A DNA stretch of 23,347 nucleotides, taken from IMG/VR virus record IMGVR_UViG_3300033571_010102, positions 1-23,347 of that record. The stretch is one strand, 5' to 3'. Both the position numbers and the translations under genes were made by a program. Below are positions 16,985 to 23,347 of this stretch, one piece after another. A model generated the notes under the pieces. That model was given only the letters and a program-made list of their open reading frames with translations. It searched no databases and was not told where the DNA came from. Source of the DNA: a virus. Each line of letters begins with the position of its first letter. The stretch's first letter is position 1.

Positions 16985-17161
16985 ATGTGGATTTTAGTTT
17001 ACATTAATTTAAGTGTGCAAGCAGGAATTACTACAATGCCTATTAATTCCTACAACACAAAAGAAGAATGTGCTATTGGATTGCAAAGCAATCAGCACAA
17101 TATCGTAGCAAGCAACGAACAGTTAACTTGCATTCAACTGCTTATTGCGGAAGAAGCATGA
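16985..17161 (+). CDS. hypothetical protein, 58 aa, possibly exported
   Basis: ATG 16985 follows AAGGAACATATT. MWILVYINLSVQAGITTMPINSYNTKEECAIGLQSNQHNIVASNEQLTCIQLLIAEEA begins with a short hydrophobic stretch and carries two cysteines, compatible with a small exported disulphide protein, but the signal is weak. Confidence 0.5.
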   Translation: MWILVYINLSVQAGITTMPINSYNTKEECAIGLQSNQHNIVASNEQLTCIQLLIAEEA

Positions 17162-17214
17162 TAGAGCTAGCTATTCTAGCTATTTGTTTAATGCTACTAA
17201 TAGGGAGTAAATAA
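17158..17214 (+). CDS. possible 18-aa membrane peptide
   Basis: ATG 17158 overlaps the preceding TGA as ATGA. The peptide MIELAILAICLMLLIGSK is one hydrophobic stretch. The next gene starts immediately after its TAA. It may exist mainly to couple translation across the junction. Confidence 0.3.
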   Translation: MIELAILAICLMLLIGSK

Positions 17215-17478
17215 ATGTTATTCTTCAAAAAGAAGCAACCACCAGCACCACCTCAACAACCACCACGAGTAAGACAAAAAGTTACTATAGACGCTGCTGA
17301 CAACCTATTTGTTCGCGCAGAAAAGATTGTAGCAATGTTAGGTCTTAGTGGTGAAACTAGAACATCTGAGTACGACGTATATCGTGCGTTACACACTTAT
17401 GCAGAACTAGATGCAGAAGCAGCCAAAACTGCAAAGCCTGCAGACGCTGCCAAACTCTGCCAATGCGATAAACCTTAA
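17215..17478 (+). CDS. hypothetical protein, 87 aa, proline-rich N-terminus
   Basis: ATG 17215 follows AGGGAGTAAATAA. MLFFKKKQPPAPPQQPPRVRQKV is basic and proline-rich, then comes a helical Ala/Asp region (TIDAADNLFVRAEKIVAMLGLSGETRTSEYDVYRALHTYAELDAEAAK) ending in CQCDKP. Function unknown. Confidence 0.65.
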   Translation: MLFFKKKQPPAPPQQPPRVRQKVTIDAADNLFVRAEKIVAMLGLSGETRTSEYDVYRALHTYAELDAEAAKTAKPADAAKLCQCDKP

Positions 17479-17502
17479 GTAGCCTAGTATTTAATATTTT
17501 GT

Positions 17503-17531
17503 TTGTATCTTAGCTTAATACATGTTATTGT
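17503..17531 (+). promoter_or_regulatory. candidate promoter TTGTAT-17-TATTGT
   Basis: TTGTAT (17503-17508), 17-bp spacer, TATTGT (17526-17531), in the only longer gap of this gene run (17479-17553). Weaker than the other promoters. Confidence 0.4.
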
Positions 17532-17553
17532 TATTTATAACAAAGGAACAATC

Positions 17554-17856
17554 ATGAACTTTTTAACTAAAGCACAACGCATTGAGCAAGCTCGTCGGGA
17601 GCTTCATGCAACTCTTGCTCGTGTAGGATATAGCGGTAAGAAGCGTGGCAGCTCTACGCTGCACATTCCTGCTCCTGTAAAGTCTGCCGTCAGCACTAGT
17701 GATGCCATTCCGGGCAACGGAGTTGCAAAGGACCGTAAGGTTTATACTGGTAATGAAATTGCAGGCATTGCTACTATGCACAAAAGCAATGCAGTGCCTG
17801 TTCGTAAAGACAACAAACAATCTATTATTGATATTGCTAATATGAGGCGTGGATAA
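17554..17856 (+). CDS. hypothetical basic protein, 100 aa
   Basis: ATG 17554 follows AAAGGAACAATC; an upstream in-frame ATG at 17503 lies within the promoter and is rejected. MNFLTKAQRIEQARRELHATLARVGYSGKKRGSSTLHIPAPVKS is basic with a helical start. The middle is Ser/Gly/Lys-rich, and the end (DNKQSIIDIANMRRG) is helical. A nucleic-acid-binding role is possible, not shown. Confidence 0.65.
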   Translation: MNFLTKAQRIEQARRELHATLARVGYSGKKRGSSTLHIPAPVKSAVSTSDAIPGNGVAKDRKVYTGNEIAGIATMHKSNAVPVRKDNKQSIIDIANMRRG

Positions 17857-17857
17857 C

Positions 17858-18007
17858 ATGAGCTGGTGTGATACTAAGCAAATGAAACGTTGGACTGAAT
17901 TGGAAATTGTTGATTGGTACGATCAACATCCAGATATTGTCCTTAGTGAGTATGCTAAGTCATTGAACTTGTCGATCAACCGTTTAAAGCAGATTTTGAT
18001 GCCATGA
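17858..18007 (+). CDS. 49-aa helix-turn-helix-like protein
   Basis: ATG 17858 is one base after the previous stop. The segment VLSEYAKSLNLSINRLKQILM has the spacing of a helix-turn-helix (SEYAKSL-NLS-INRLKQIL), and DWYDQHPD precedes it. It is probably a small DNA-binding regulator or a terminase-like HTH fragment. The stop overlaps the next start as ATGA. Confidence 0.55.
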   Translation: MSWCDTKQMKRWTELEIVDWYDQHPDIVLSEYAKSLNLSINRLKQILMP

Positions 18008-18198
18008 AAACTATTATTTTAGCTATGCTACTTGTTAGCGGTTGTGCTAGCATTGATCCTGAGCTGCAAGATCATCTTGAAGCTGAGGCTGACTTTGCTC
18101 GCCATCAGTATCACGTAGAGCAGATGTATACAGGTTCGTTTGAGCATGTAGAAGATTGCTACTACGCAGATGAAGAGCTTATCTGCAACCTTTATTAA
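18004..18198 (+). CDS. small lipoprotein, 64 aa
   Basis: MKTIILAMLLVSGCASIDPEL has a lipobox (LVSGC) with the lipidated Cys at residue 14, after a short hydrophobic signal. The mature part is acidic with two more cysteines (EDCYYADEELICNLY). It would be anchored in the host envelope. An outer-membrane spanin subunit is one option, but no paired inner spanin is visible. Confidence 0.65.
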   Translation: MKTIILAMLLVSGCASIDPELQDHLEAEADFARHQYHVEQMYTGSFEHVEDCYYADEELICNLY

Positions 18199-18208
18199 GG
18201 TACCTATT

Positions 18209-18745
18209 ATGTCGAAGAACATATGGATTACATCAGATACACACTTTAATCACGCTAATATTTTAAATTTTACTGACTCTAAGACTGGTAATCGTATTCG
18301 CCCACAATTTAGCTGCGTTCAAGAAATGAACGAAACCATAATTCAGCGCTGGAACGAAGTCGTTCGTCCTGGTGATAAGGTTTATCATCTTGGCGATGTG
18401 GTGATGGGTACGGACAAAGAAACTTGGATGAATAAGCACTGGCCTCGTCTAATAGGTAAGAAAAACCTAATTGTGGGGAACCACGACGATATAAAGAGTT
18501 TATCTTCAGGTGGTTGGTTCGCAAAAGTTCAAATGTGGAGGGTTCTGCCAGAGTTTGGGCTTACGCTAACTCATGTACCTATTCACGACAGTGGTTTGTT
18601 TAGGGGGGCCGAAAGCGGTAATCAAATGCTTAATGTTCATGGGCATATTCACCAGAATCCTTCACCAAAAGGTCCGTATCGTAATGTTAGTGTAGAAGTA
18701 ACTAACTACTATCCTATTAACATCGAAGATCTGAGGATCAAATAA
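18209..18745 (+). CDS. calcineurin-like metallophosphoesterase 2
   Basis: ATG 18209 follows AAGGTACCTATT. In 178 residues the motifs are SDTHFNH (9-15), LGDVV near 62-66, VGNHDD near 91-96, LTHVPIH and VHGHIHQ. DTHFNH plus GHIH is the form of the small phosphoesterases (YfcE/MJ0936-related) often found in phages. Substrate unknown; a phosphodiesterase acting on nucleotides or RNA ends is plausible. It differs in length and motif detail from the enzyme at 15224. Confidence 0.85.
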   Translation: MSKNIWITSDTHFNHANILNFTDSKTGNRIRPQFSCVQEMNETIIQRWNEVVRPGDKVYHLGDVVMGTDKETWMNKHWPRLIGKKNLIVGNHDDIKSLSSGGWFAKVQMWRVLPEFGLTLTHVPIHDSGLFRGAESGNQMLNVHGHIHQNPSPKGPYRNVSVEVTNYYPINIEDLRIK

Positions 18746-18928
18746 ATGAAAAGCATGATTATTGTAACCGAAGATGGATGTCTTAGTAGGCAGTCTCGTA
18801 ACCTAATTGAAAATGCTCCTGAGGAAGTATGTATTCGAGTAAAAGTTTCTAAAAACTATATTACTGGATACTCCGTAAACCACATTATTATGGATGATAT
18901 TTATGATACCCGAACCGTTAAAACGTGA
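18746..18928 (+). CDS. hypothetical protein, 60 aa
   Basis: ATG 18746 directly follows the phosphoesterase stop. MKSMIIVTEDGCLSRQSRNLIENAPEEVCIRVKVSKNYITGYSVNHIIMDDIYDTRTVKT has strand-rich ends. It overlaps the next gene by about 26-35 bases. No family recognised. Confidence 0.5.
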   Translation: MKSMIIVTEDGCLSRQSRNLIENAPEEVCIRVKVSKNYITGYSVNHIIMDDIYDTRTVKT

Positions 18929-19364
18929 TATTGCTAATGTAGGATACGCCAAACTATTTGGATCGCGAAGCATGGCAGTTAGGCCTTCTAGCGCCAGTTT
19001 CGATCCGGCATGGTCTATTGGTCGTAGAATCACTCCCACCACTGACTGGGATTTTTCTCAACAGCACAGTGCAGAAACGCACAACTATCTAGTCTCAGCC
19101 GGATACGAACATCATCACAATATAGACTACTTTGATGATCTTACAGTTGGCGTGTACGCCAAAAGCATTGACGGATACAGCGCACACTTTGTGCTACATA
19201 ACAACGAAGAGTTGTTTAGGCGGGTTTGGGATTCGATTAGTGCTGAGTTTTATCACAAATTTCTTTGGAAACGATCTGATTTATACGCATTCGAACAGCG
19301 CCTGAATATTAAAAAGAGTATCAAACAAATTATGAACCAACTATATGAAACAGGAGCTAACTAA
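18903..19364 (+). CDS. putative nucleotidyltransferase-like protein, about 153 aa
   Basis: The start may be ATG 18903 (MIPEPLKRDI) or ATG 18894. FGSRSMAVRP...TPTTDWDFS resembles the GS...DxD core of minimal polymerase-beta-type nucleotidyltransferases. The later VLHNNEELFRRVWDSISAEFYHKFLWKRSD is a segment I associate with a phage family often named nucleotidyltransferase. It would transfer an NMP from NTP to an unknown acceptor. The GS-to-DxD distance is longer than usual, so activity is uncertain. Given the RNA theme, RNA or tRNA could be the acceptor, but nothing in the sequence shows it. Confidence 0.5.
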   Translation: MIPEPLKRDIANVGYAKLFGSRSMAVRPSSASFDPAWSIGRRITPTTDWDFSQQHSAETHNYLVSAGYEHHHNIDYFDDLTVGVYAKSIDGYSAHFVLHNNEELFRRVWDSISAEFYHKFLWKRSDLYAFEQRLNIKKSIKQIMNQLYETGAN

Positions 19365-19549
19365 TGGCTTTTTATACTTTAATCGGACTTCTTGCAGTAG
19401 CAGCTGTCCTAGCTGCTGGTGTGTATTGGGTTATTGCAAACATCAGCTTCAAACGTCAACCTGAGCGCTACACCTATATGAAGGATGAAGCTGGTAACGA
19501 ATACGTACAAGATAACTCGAAAGGTGAACAAAGTGATCCAAAAGCCTGA
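19364..19549 (+). CDS. 61-aa single-span membrane protein
   Basis: ATG 19364 shares a base with the previous TAA. MAFYTLIGLLAVAAVLAAGVYWVIANISF is one membrane helix, followed by a polar tail (KRQPERYTYMKDEAGNEYVQDNSKGEQSDPKA). It is coupled to the SPFH gene, overlapping it by 17 bases, so the two may function together at the membrane. Confidence 0.6.
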   Translation: MAFYTLIGLLAVAAVLAAGVYWVIANISFKRQPERYTYMKDEAGNEYVQDNSKGEQSDPKA

Positions 19550-20492
19550 ACGCTACGATTATAACTCTCGTGGAGAGTATGAAGCTGCTCTTAAACAATA
19601 TGAAATCAATGTAAGGAAATTTAAAATGAATGCTGTTATTGGCGGTACTATTGCTACTCTTGTCGGTATCGTTGCTCTTACTGTTATCGGCGGTAGCTGG
19701 TATACTGTTAATGAGGGTTATCGTGGGGTTCAACTGCGTAACGGAGCTGTGATTGGAACATCAGAGCCGGGTCTTGGCTTTAAACTGCCAATTATTGAAT
19801 CTGTTGTTGATATTAGCGTTCAATCGCAAGCTCAGCTGTATGAGAACATTCTTGCGTATAGCCGTGACCAACAAACTGCTGGCTTGAACCTGTCTGTTAA
19901 CTATCGCTTCCCTGCAGACCAAGTTGAGACGATCTATCGTGAGTATGGCGGTGAAGCTGGTGTTATCTCGCGTCTGCTCGATCGTCAGGTACTTGAAGAA
20001 GTGAAGAACGTGTTTGGTAAGTTCAACGCTTCCACTGCTATTCAGGAACGCGAACGACTCGCAGCTGAAACTCAGATGGCTATTCAAAAGGCTGTAGTTG
20101 GGCCGATCATTGTTGAGTCTGTACAAATCGAGAACATTGACTTTAGCGATGCCTATGAAAACTCAATCGAAGCTCGTATGCTTGCCGAAGTTGAAGTGCA
20201 GAAGGTTCGTCAAAACGCAGAACGTGAAAAGGTTACTGCTGAGATTACTGTGATTCAAGCTCAGGCAGAAGCTGATGCACAACTTGCTCGTGCTACTGCA
20301 GAAGCCGAAGCTACTCGTATTCGTGGGGACGCAGAAGCTGCTGCTATCAAAGCAAAGAGCGAAGCGCTTAAAGACAATGCTGGGCTCATCGCACTGACTC
20401 AAGCTGAGCGTTGGAATGGCGCACTGCCTACTACTATGATTCCCGGTTCGACCGTTCCGTTTATGGATGTAGCAACTAAGCCTGCACAATAA
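19533..20492 (+). CDS. SPFH-domain (prohibitin/HflK-like) membrane protein
   Basis: The likely start is GTG 19533 after AAAGGTGAAC; ATG 19626 is an alternative. With about 319 residues, it has a membrane helix near residues 35-54 (IGGTIATLVGIVALTVIGG). The SPFH region follows (YTVNEGYRGVQLRNGAVIGTSEPGLGFKLPIIESVVDISVQSQ... through NIDFSDAYENSIEARM), then a long Ala/Glu/Arg-rich coiled coil. Such proteins form membrane rings; the bacterial homologues HflK/HflC regulate the FtsH protease. Prohibitin-like genes are known in large marine phages, role unsettled. GC-richer and codon-optimised, followed by a terminator. Confidence 0.85.
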   Translation: MIQKPERYDYNSRGEYEAALKQYEINVRKFKMNAVIGGTIATLVGIVALTVIGGSWYTVNEGYRGVQLRNGAVIGTSEPGLGFKLPIIESVVDISVQSQAQLYENILAYSRDQQTAGLNLSVNYRFPADQVETIYREYGGEAGVISRLLDRQVLEEVKNVFGKFNASTAIQERERLAAETQMAIQKAVVGPIIVESVQIENIDFSDAYENSIEARMLAEVEVQKVRQNAEREKVTAEITVIQAQAEADAQLARATAEAEATRIRGDAEAAAIKAKSEALKDNAGLIALTQAERWNGALPTTMIPGSTVPFMDVATKPAQ

Positions 20493-20513
20493 TTAAAATA
20501 AACTGCACTAAGA

Positions 20514-20536
20514 GAGCGCTTCGGCGCTCTTTTTTA
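20514..20536 (+). terminator. intrinsic terminator after the SPFH gene
   Basis: AGAGCGC (20514-20520) pairs with GCGCTCT (20524-20530) around a very short loop, followed by a run of T. Confidence 0.88.
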
Positions 20537-20565
20537 TTGCGTATCTACTAGCGCTGTGTTATTAT
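20537..20565 (+). promoter_or_regulatory. promoter TTGCGT-17-TATTAT
   Basis: TTGCGT (20537-20542), 17-bp spacer, TATTAT (20560-20565), directly behind the terminator. It heads the last operon of the window. Confidence 0.65.
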
Positions 20566-20587
20566 AATTAAAGATAAGGAGAGATCT

Positions 20588-20656
20588 ATGACCTGCCCAC
20601 CCTGCAACAACAACTGTAATCAAGGGCGTGACTGCCCTAATCGGAGAACAAAATGA
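20588..20656 (+). CDS. 22-aa Cys-rich micro-protein (CNQGRDC type)
   Basis: ATG 20588 follows AAGGAGAGATCT. The peptide MTCPPCNNNCNQGRDCPNRRTK has four cysteines, and its CNQGRDCP core resembles a short motif recurring in tiny proteins of phages and enterobacteria. Zinc binding is likely; function unknown. It overlaps the next start as ATGA (20653-20656). Confidence 0.6.
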   Translation: MTCPPCNNNCNQGRDCPNRRTK

Positions 20657-20865
20657 CTGACGCAGAACTGATTCATGCTCTACGCACGAACGCTCTGTGG
20701 GTTACTACTCATGATGCTGCTGACCGTATTCAAAGTTTGATTGATAAAATAGAGCGTATGTGGGATGCGCTAGAGTATGTTGACGCACATATTGATCTTG
20801 AAGAAGAAATAAGTGAAGAGTTTGCAGAAACTGTGAGAATACTGCTATGGGAGAACAATGAATGA
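20653..20865 (+). CDS. hypothetical protein, 70 aa
   Basis: It starts in the ATGA overlap. MTDAELIHALRTNALWVTTHDAADRIQSLIDKIERMWDALEYVDAHIDLEEEISEEFAETVRILLWENNE is acidic and helical, with the start pattern of small phage helical proteins. The next gene overlaps it by ATGA. Confidence 0.6.
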   Translation: MTDAELIHALRTNALWVTTHDAADRIQSLIDKIERMWDALEYVDAHIDLEEEISEEFAETVRILLWENNE

Positions 20866-21068
20866 TTAATAAAACTCCTACTGGCTGGACTGGTTGGCTA
20901 GAAAAGCAGCTTGGAAATGAAATCCTCTCAAGAGCTGATGTATATGACACAACTTGCTGGCGTGTATCAGCCATATTAGGCCCAGATGGTCAGCCACTAA
21001 TGATTAGCGTTCCAAGACAAAAGATTGGTTTTCATGTAGATAACGTTAAAAAAGGGAGCACCAAATGA
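20862..21068 (+). CDS. hypothetical protein, 68 aa
   Basis: ATGA overlap at both ends. MINKTPTGWTGWLEKQLGNEILSRADVYDTTCWRVSAILGPDGQPLMISVPRQKIGFHVDNVKKGSTK is a mixed alpha/beta small protein. No family recognised. Confidence 0.55.
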   Translation: MINKTPTGWTGWLEKQLGNEILSRADVYDTTCWRVSAILGPDGQPLMISVPRQKIGFHVDNVKKGSTK

Positions 21069-21517
21069 CTGATCGTTACTATGATACCACTGCAGGCGAG
21101 TTTATTGACTTTGAAACGCTTGATGATTGGGCAGCACGCAATGCAGCAAAGGATGCTCGTATAGCAGCCCTTGAAGCCAAACTTGAACGAGCTGAAGAAC
21201 AAGAAGTAAAGGCTCATCGTCAAGGGTACGAGCAAGCTCGTGCAGCGTGTACAGAATTTACTAGAGCTTTGGTAGAACGCATTAAGAGCCTAGAAGCCGA
21301 GCAGAATAGGTTGAGCCAGCAGTGCGAGGGACTCGCACAGGCGGCTAGTAACAATGGTCAGGCTCTTATTCTCGCAGAAAGCAAGCTGGCGAAGGCAGTG
21401 GAGACGCTAAACGCTCTTGATGCCACACTTGACCGTAACGGTTGGCATGTTGCCAGCATTGCGCGGGAAGGTATTCGCACCACCCTCGCAGAGATCAAAG
21501 GAGCAATCCATGACTGA
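21065..21517 (+). CDS. coiled-coil protein, 150 aa
   Basis: ATGA overlap at its start. Residues 25-110 form a long Ala/Glu/Lys-rich coiled coil (AKDARIAALEAKLERAEEQEVKAH..., SLEAEQNRLSQQCEGLAQAA). The C-terminal part SKLAKAVETLNALDATL...TLAEIKGAIHD is related to the end of the next gene's product. The KGAIHD codons contain the AAAGGAG ribosome-binding site for the next gene. Confidence 0.65.
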   Translation: MTDRYYDTTAGEFIDFETLDDWAARNAAKDARIAALEAKLERAEEQEVKAHRQGYEQARAACTEFTRALVERIKSLEAEQNRLSQQCEGLAQAASNNGQALILAESKLAKAVETLNALDATLDRNGWHVASIAREGIRTTLAEIKGAIHD

Positions 21518-21863
21518 TAAGAAATACTGGGTTCACCCTTGGGAAGCTGATGCGCCTGAGCAGATTTGGGCTTGGGGGTGGCGGGCTGATAGTCCGTGGC
21601 AAGGGCAAACTTGGCAGCTTGAAGACGAGCCGATCAGCACAATGAAATACGTCCGAGGCGATCTAATAGCAGTCCTTGAGGCAAAACTGGCAAAGGCGAT
21701 AGGTACATTAGAGCTAATCCAAATTATGGACACGCATGAGCTGATAGATATTGAAACATATGAACCTTGTGGCGAGGATCTAGGTACGTGTGGACGACTA
21801 GCTCGCGACACTTTAGCAGAACTAAAAGGAGCAATTCATGACAGACCCACTACCGAGAAATAA
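21510..21863 (+). CDS. hypothetical protein, 117 aa, related C-terminus to its upstream neighbour
   Basis: ATG 21510 overlaps the previous stop. The N-terminal part YWVHPWEADAPEQIWAWGWRADSPWQGQTWQLEDEP is Trp-rich and resembles no family I know. The C-terminal part AKLAKAIGTLELIQ...RDTLAELKGAIHD parallels the upstream product, implying duplication of a cassette end. It reads on past the next start (21838). Confidence 0.6.
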   Translation: MTDKKYWVHPWEADAPEQIWAWGWRADSPWQGQTWQLEDEPISTMKYVRGDLIAVLEAKLAKAIGTLELIQIMDTHELIDIETYEPCGEDLGTCGRLARDTLAELKGAIHDRPTTEK

Positions 21864-22221
21864 GTGTATTGTAGCAGGTTGTGTCAATCACAAGCACGAA
21901 GGTCTGTTCGTAGGCGATCTGTGCGGGCCATGTTTTCAAATGTTAACTAGCGGTGACAGCAACTATGGCAACACATTTATTCATGAGTTGCAAGCTCGTG
22001 TTAAGACGTTAGAACTCGCACTGGCTGCATACGAACGAGAGCGAAACCGTTTTAAGCATAGCAAGCCTGAGATTACTGGAGCATACTTTTTGTCTGGCGG
22101 TTACGGGCCTAAAAATGCTAATAGTCTTCCTCAGTTTGTAGAGATTTGTCCTGCATACGGATGCTCTTGGGTTCAGGTTTACGAAGATACAGGTCGTACT
22201 ATTAGTTATGAGGGATCATGA
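21838..22221 (+). CDS. hypothetical protein with N-terminal zinc-binding cysteines, 127 aa
   Basis: ATG 21838 lies within the end of the previous gene, after AAAGGAGCAATTC. KCIVAGCVNHKHEGLFVGDLCGPCFQML has two Cys pairs (C-x4-C and C-x2-C), a zinc-ribbon layout common in small phage proteins. A helix ARVKTLELALAAYERERNRF and a strand-rich end follow. Stop overlaps the next ATG as ATGA. Confidence 0.65.
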   Translation: MTDPLPRNKCIVAGCVNHKHEGLFVGDLCGPCFQMLTSGDSNYGNTFIHELQARVKTLELALAAYERERNRFKHSKPEITGAYFLSGGYGPKNANSLPQFVEICPAYGCSWVQVYEDTGRTISYEGS

Positions 22222-22589
22222 ACGAGTTTAGGATTTTAGTGTGTGGCGGTCGTAACTACGCAGACGCTGCTAAAGTAAATGCTACACTGGACAACATTGT
22301 AGCTAATATTCAATTGACAGCTAGCAATCAAAGTGTTAGACTTATTCACGGAGCTGCACGAGGAGCAGATTCACTAGCTGCCGCATGGGCATCCTCCAGA
22401 GGGCTTGCAGCCACTGCATATCCAGCTAAATGGGATATTCATGGTCGTAGTGCAGGGTTTGTTAGAAATACTCAAATGCTCGAAGAAGGTCAACCACATC
22501 TTGTGGTCGCGTTTCCCGGCGGAGCTGGCACTGCGATGATGATTCGCATAGCCCGTAACGCAGGTGTTACTGTAAAGGAAGTAAAATGA
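22218..22589 (+). CDS. SLOG-family protein (YspA/DUF2493-like)
   Basis: In 123 residues the features are RILVCGGRNYAD at 5-16 (the family's VCGGRDY-type start), LIHGAARGADSLAAAWASSRGLAATAYPAKWDIHGRSAGFVRNTQML and VVAFPGGAGTAMMIRIARNAG. These match the Rossmann-like SLOG fold of the cpYpsA/YspA type related to DprA and LOG proteins, thought to bind a nucleotide or nucleic-acid ligand. Its role in phages is unknown. The SLOG fold also serves as a sensor in some defence systems. Confidence 0.85.
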   Translation: MNEFRILVCGGRNYADAAKVNATLDNIVANIQLTASNQSVRLIHGAARGADSLAAAWASSRGLAATAYPAKWDIHGRSAGFVRNTQMLEEGQPHLVVAFPGGAGTAMMIRIARNAGVTVKEVK

Positions 22590-22780
22590 TACTAGTAGTT
22601 TTACACCATCAGGATCGTGACTACTACGATGCGTACGGTAGAGTAACTGAACGAGCAGGAACATATGTTTCTCACGGAATTGATACTGAAAATGGACGAA
22701 CTGTAATCCTTCCGTGTGAACGCTGGGAAAATTTTAGATATAATTGCATCATGTACGAAGGAGAATGGTACTTAAAATGA
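22586..22780 (+). CDS. hypothetical protein, 64 aa
   Basis: ATGA overlap with the SLOG gene. MILVVLHHQDRDYYDAYGRVTERAGTYVSHGIDTENGRTVILPCERWENFRYNCIMYEGEWYLK is strand-rich, probably a small beta barrel. Ends in an ATGA overlap with the next gene. Confidence 0.55.
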   Translation: MILVVLHHQDRDYYDAYGRVTERAGTYVSHGIDTENGRTVILPCERWENFRYNCIMYEGEWYLK

Positions 22781-22959
22781 TTAAACTACTTGACAATCTT
22801 ATTGACCAACTTCCTATTATTCTACTTGCAGCTGTATCAGTGTTCTTTTTATGGGGTATTGGATATTTGATTTTGGCTGATATGGAATATAGTAGAGTGT
22901 TTAAAGAACAGTGTGTTGCTGCTGGAAATCAATATGTTGGGGGAAGCTGTGTGAAATGA
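22777..22959 (+). CDS. 60-aa single-span membrane protein
   Basis: ATG 22777 lies in an ATGA overlap, with GAAGGAG further upstream. Residues 11-35 (LPIILLAAVSVFFLWGIGYLILADM) form a membrane helix. The C-terminal EQCVAAGNQYVGGSCVK, with two cysteines, is likely periplasmic. Confidence 0.6.
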   Translation: MIKLLDNLIDQLPIILLAAVSVFFLWGIGYLILADMEYSRVFKEQCVAAGNQYVGGSCVK

Positions 22960-23189
22960 CGTTTAAACAGACAAAACAATACCTATGGGTTAAAGCAGAT
23001 CGTGCTCCTATATTTGTAACCGATCTTGTTGCACTGTATAAAGATCGTGAATACGACCCAGATCAGGACAAGATTTACGAACTAGGACCAGAAGTAAAAC
23101 TGGAATTGAACGTTAAAGTAACTCCTACGAAACCGGTTACTCGTGAAAACACATCAGGCTATCGCACTACTTTTGAAAATAGGGACTAA
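22956..23189 (+). CDS. hypothetical protein, 77 aa
   Basis: ATGA overlap at the start. MTFKQTKQYLWVKADRAPIFVTDLVALYKDREYDPDQDKIYELGPEVKLELNVKVTPTKP is mixed alpha/beta. No family recognised. Confidence 0.55.
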   Translation: MTFKQTKQYLWVKADRAPIFVTDLVALYKDREYDPDQDKIYELGPEVKLELNVKVTPTKPVTRENTSGYRTTFENRD

Positions 23190-23190
23190 T

Positions 23191-23347
23191 ATGATGAAAG
23201 ACATTATCCAAAATACTCCTGGTACTATTGCTGAGACGAAGCGGTGGCGTGATAAGAATCCAGAAATGCCTCTGGCTAACGCTGCGTATAATGGAAAGGC
23301 ATCTATTCTTATGGATGAGCTGAATGATATTCGATACACTCGAGTAA
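23191..23347 (+). CDS. partial hypothetical protein (runs off the right edge)
   Basis: ATG 23191 (or 23194) opens a frame of at least 52 residues: MMKDIIQNTPGTIAETKRWRDKNPEMPLANAAYNGKASILMDELNDIRYTRV. It is helical and soluble with no family assignment; no stop before the window ends. Confidence 0.55.
   Translation, partial: MMKDIIQNTPGTIAETKRWRDKNPEMPLANAAYNGKASILMDELNDIRYTRV

Noticed and set aside
1-23347. CRISPR arrays, insertion sequences, integrase or attachment sites
   Set aside because: No regularly spaced repeats, transposase, integrase or terminal inverted repeats were found; the only mobile genes are HNH and GIY-YIG-type nucleases.

Overview
This window reads as part of a large tailed-phage genome (probably a myovirus) infecting an alphaproteobacterium. 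All genes supported here lie on the + strand. They are short and tightly packed, with many ATGA or GTGA stop/start overlaps, and sit beside a dense tRNA array. Typical large-phage auxiliary genes are present: a dNMP kinase, PstS, an SPFH/prohibitin-like protein, metallophosphoesterases, HNH and GIY-YIG-type endonucleases, and a SLOG protein. The host call rests on a circularly permuted two-piece tmRNA whose tag (ANDNFAPKEFALAA) is of the alphaproteobacterial ANDN type, and on a tRNA-His with A73. It is an inference.

Layout. Positions 1-1918: end of a small-gene operon with an HNH nuclease, a dNMP kinase and a DUF2693-like protein. Positions 1919-8876: an RNA-rich region with 16 tRNA genes, all with encoded CCA (Cys, Met, Lys, Phe, Ala-GGC, Ile, Tyr, Glu, Arg, His, Asn, initiator-like Met, Ser, Ala-TGC, Gly, Asp). 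Nearly every long spacer there holds a structured RNA closed by pairing of its two ends. In the middle is a TROVE-domain Ro60/Rsr-like gene, flanked directly by small RNAs that share a closing-stem plan and an NTTCAGCA-type motif. They are candidate Y RNAs, and two carry a T-arm mimic. A HAD-family protein resembling RNA-repair-associated HAD domains and an HNH nuclease are interspersed. Positions 8877-9138: a stand-alone ncRNA unit with its own promoter and terminator.

Positions 9183-10918: small membrane and hypothetical genes. Positions 10919-12549: pstS behind a strong Pho-box-like promoter, then a terminator with a promoter -35 box in its loop, a small membrane protein and a T5orf172-type protein. 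Positions 12560-12910: permuted tmRNA. Positions 13010-13762: a secreted outer-membrane beta-barrel protein. Positions 13882-20492: a long run of small genes including two metallophosphoesterases, a possible nucleotidyltransferase, a lipoprotein and an SPFH protein. Positions 20588-23347: coupled small genes, including a Cys-rich micro-protein, two genes with related C-termini and a DprA/YspA-like SLOG protein.

The theme is translation and RNA maintenance: tRNAs, tmRNA, TROVE protein, Y-like RNAs and a possible RNA-repair HAD protein, plus phosphate acquisition under probable host PhoB control. A repeated promoter form (TTGCNN or TTGAC(A/T), 17 bp, TATATT-like) suggests use of the host housekeeping RNA polymerase.
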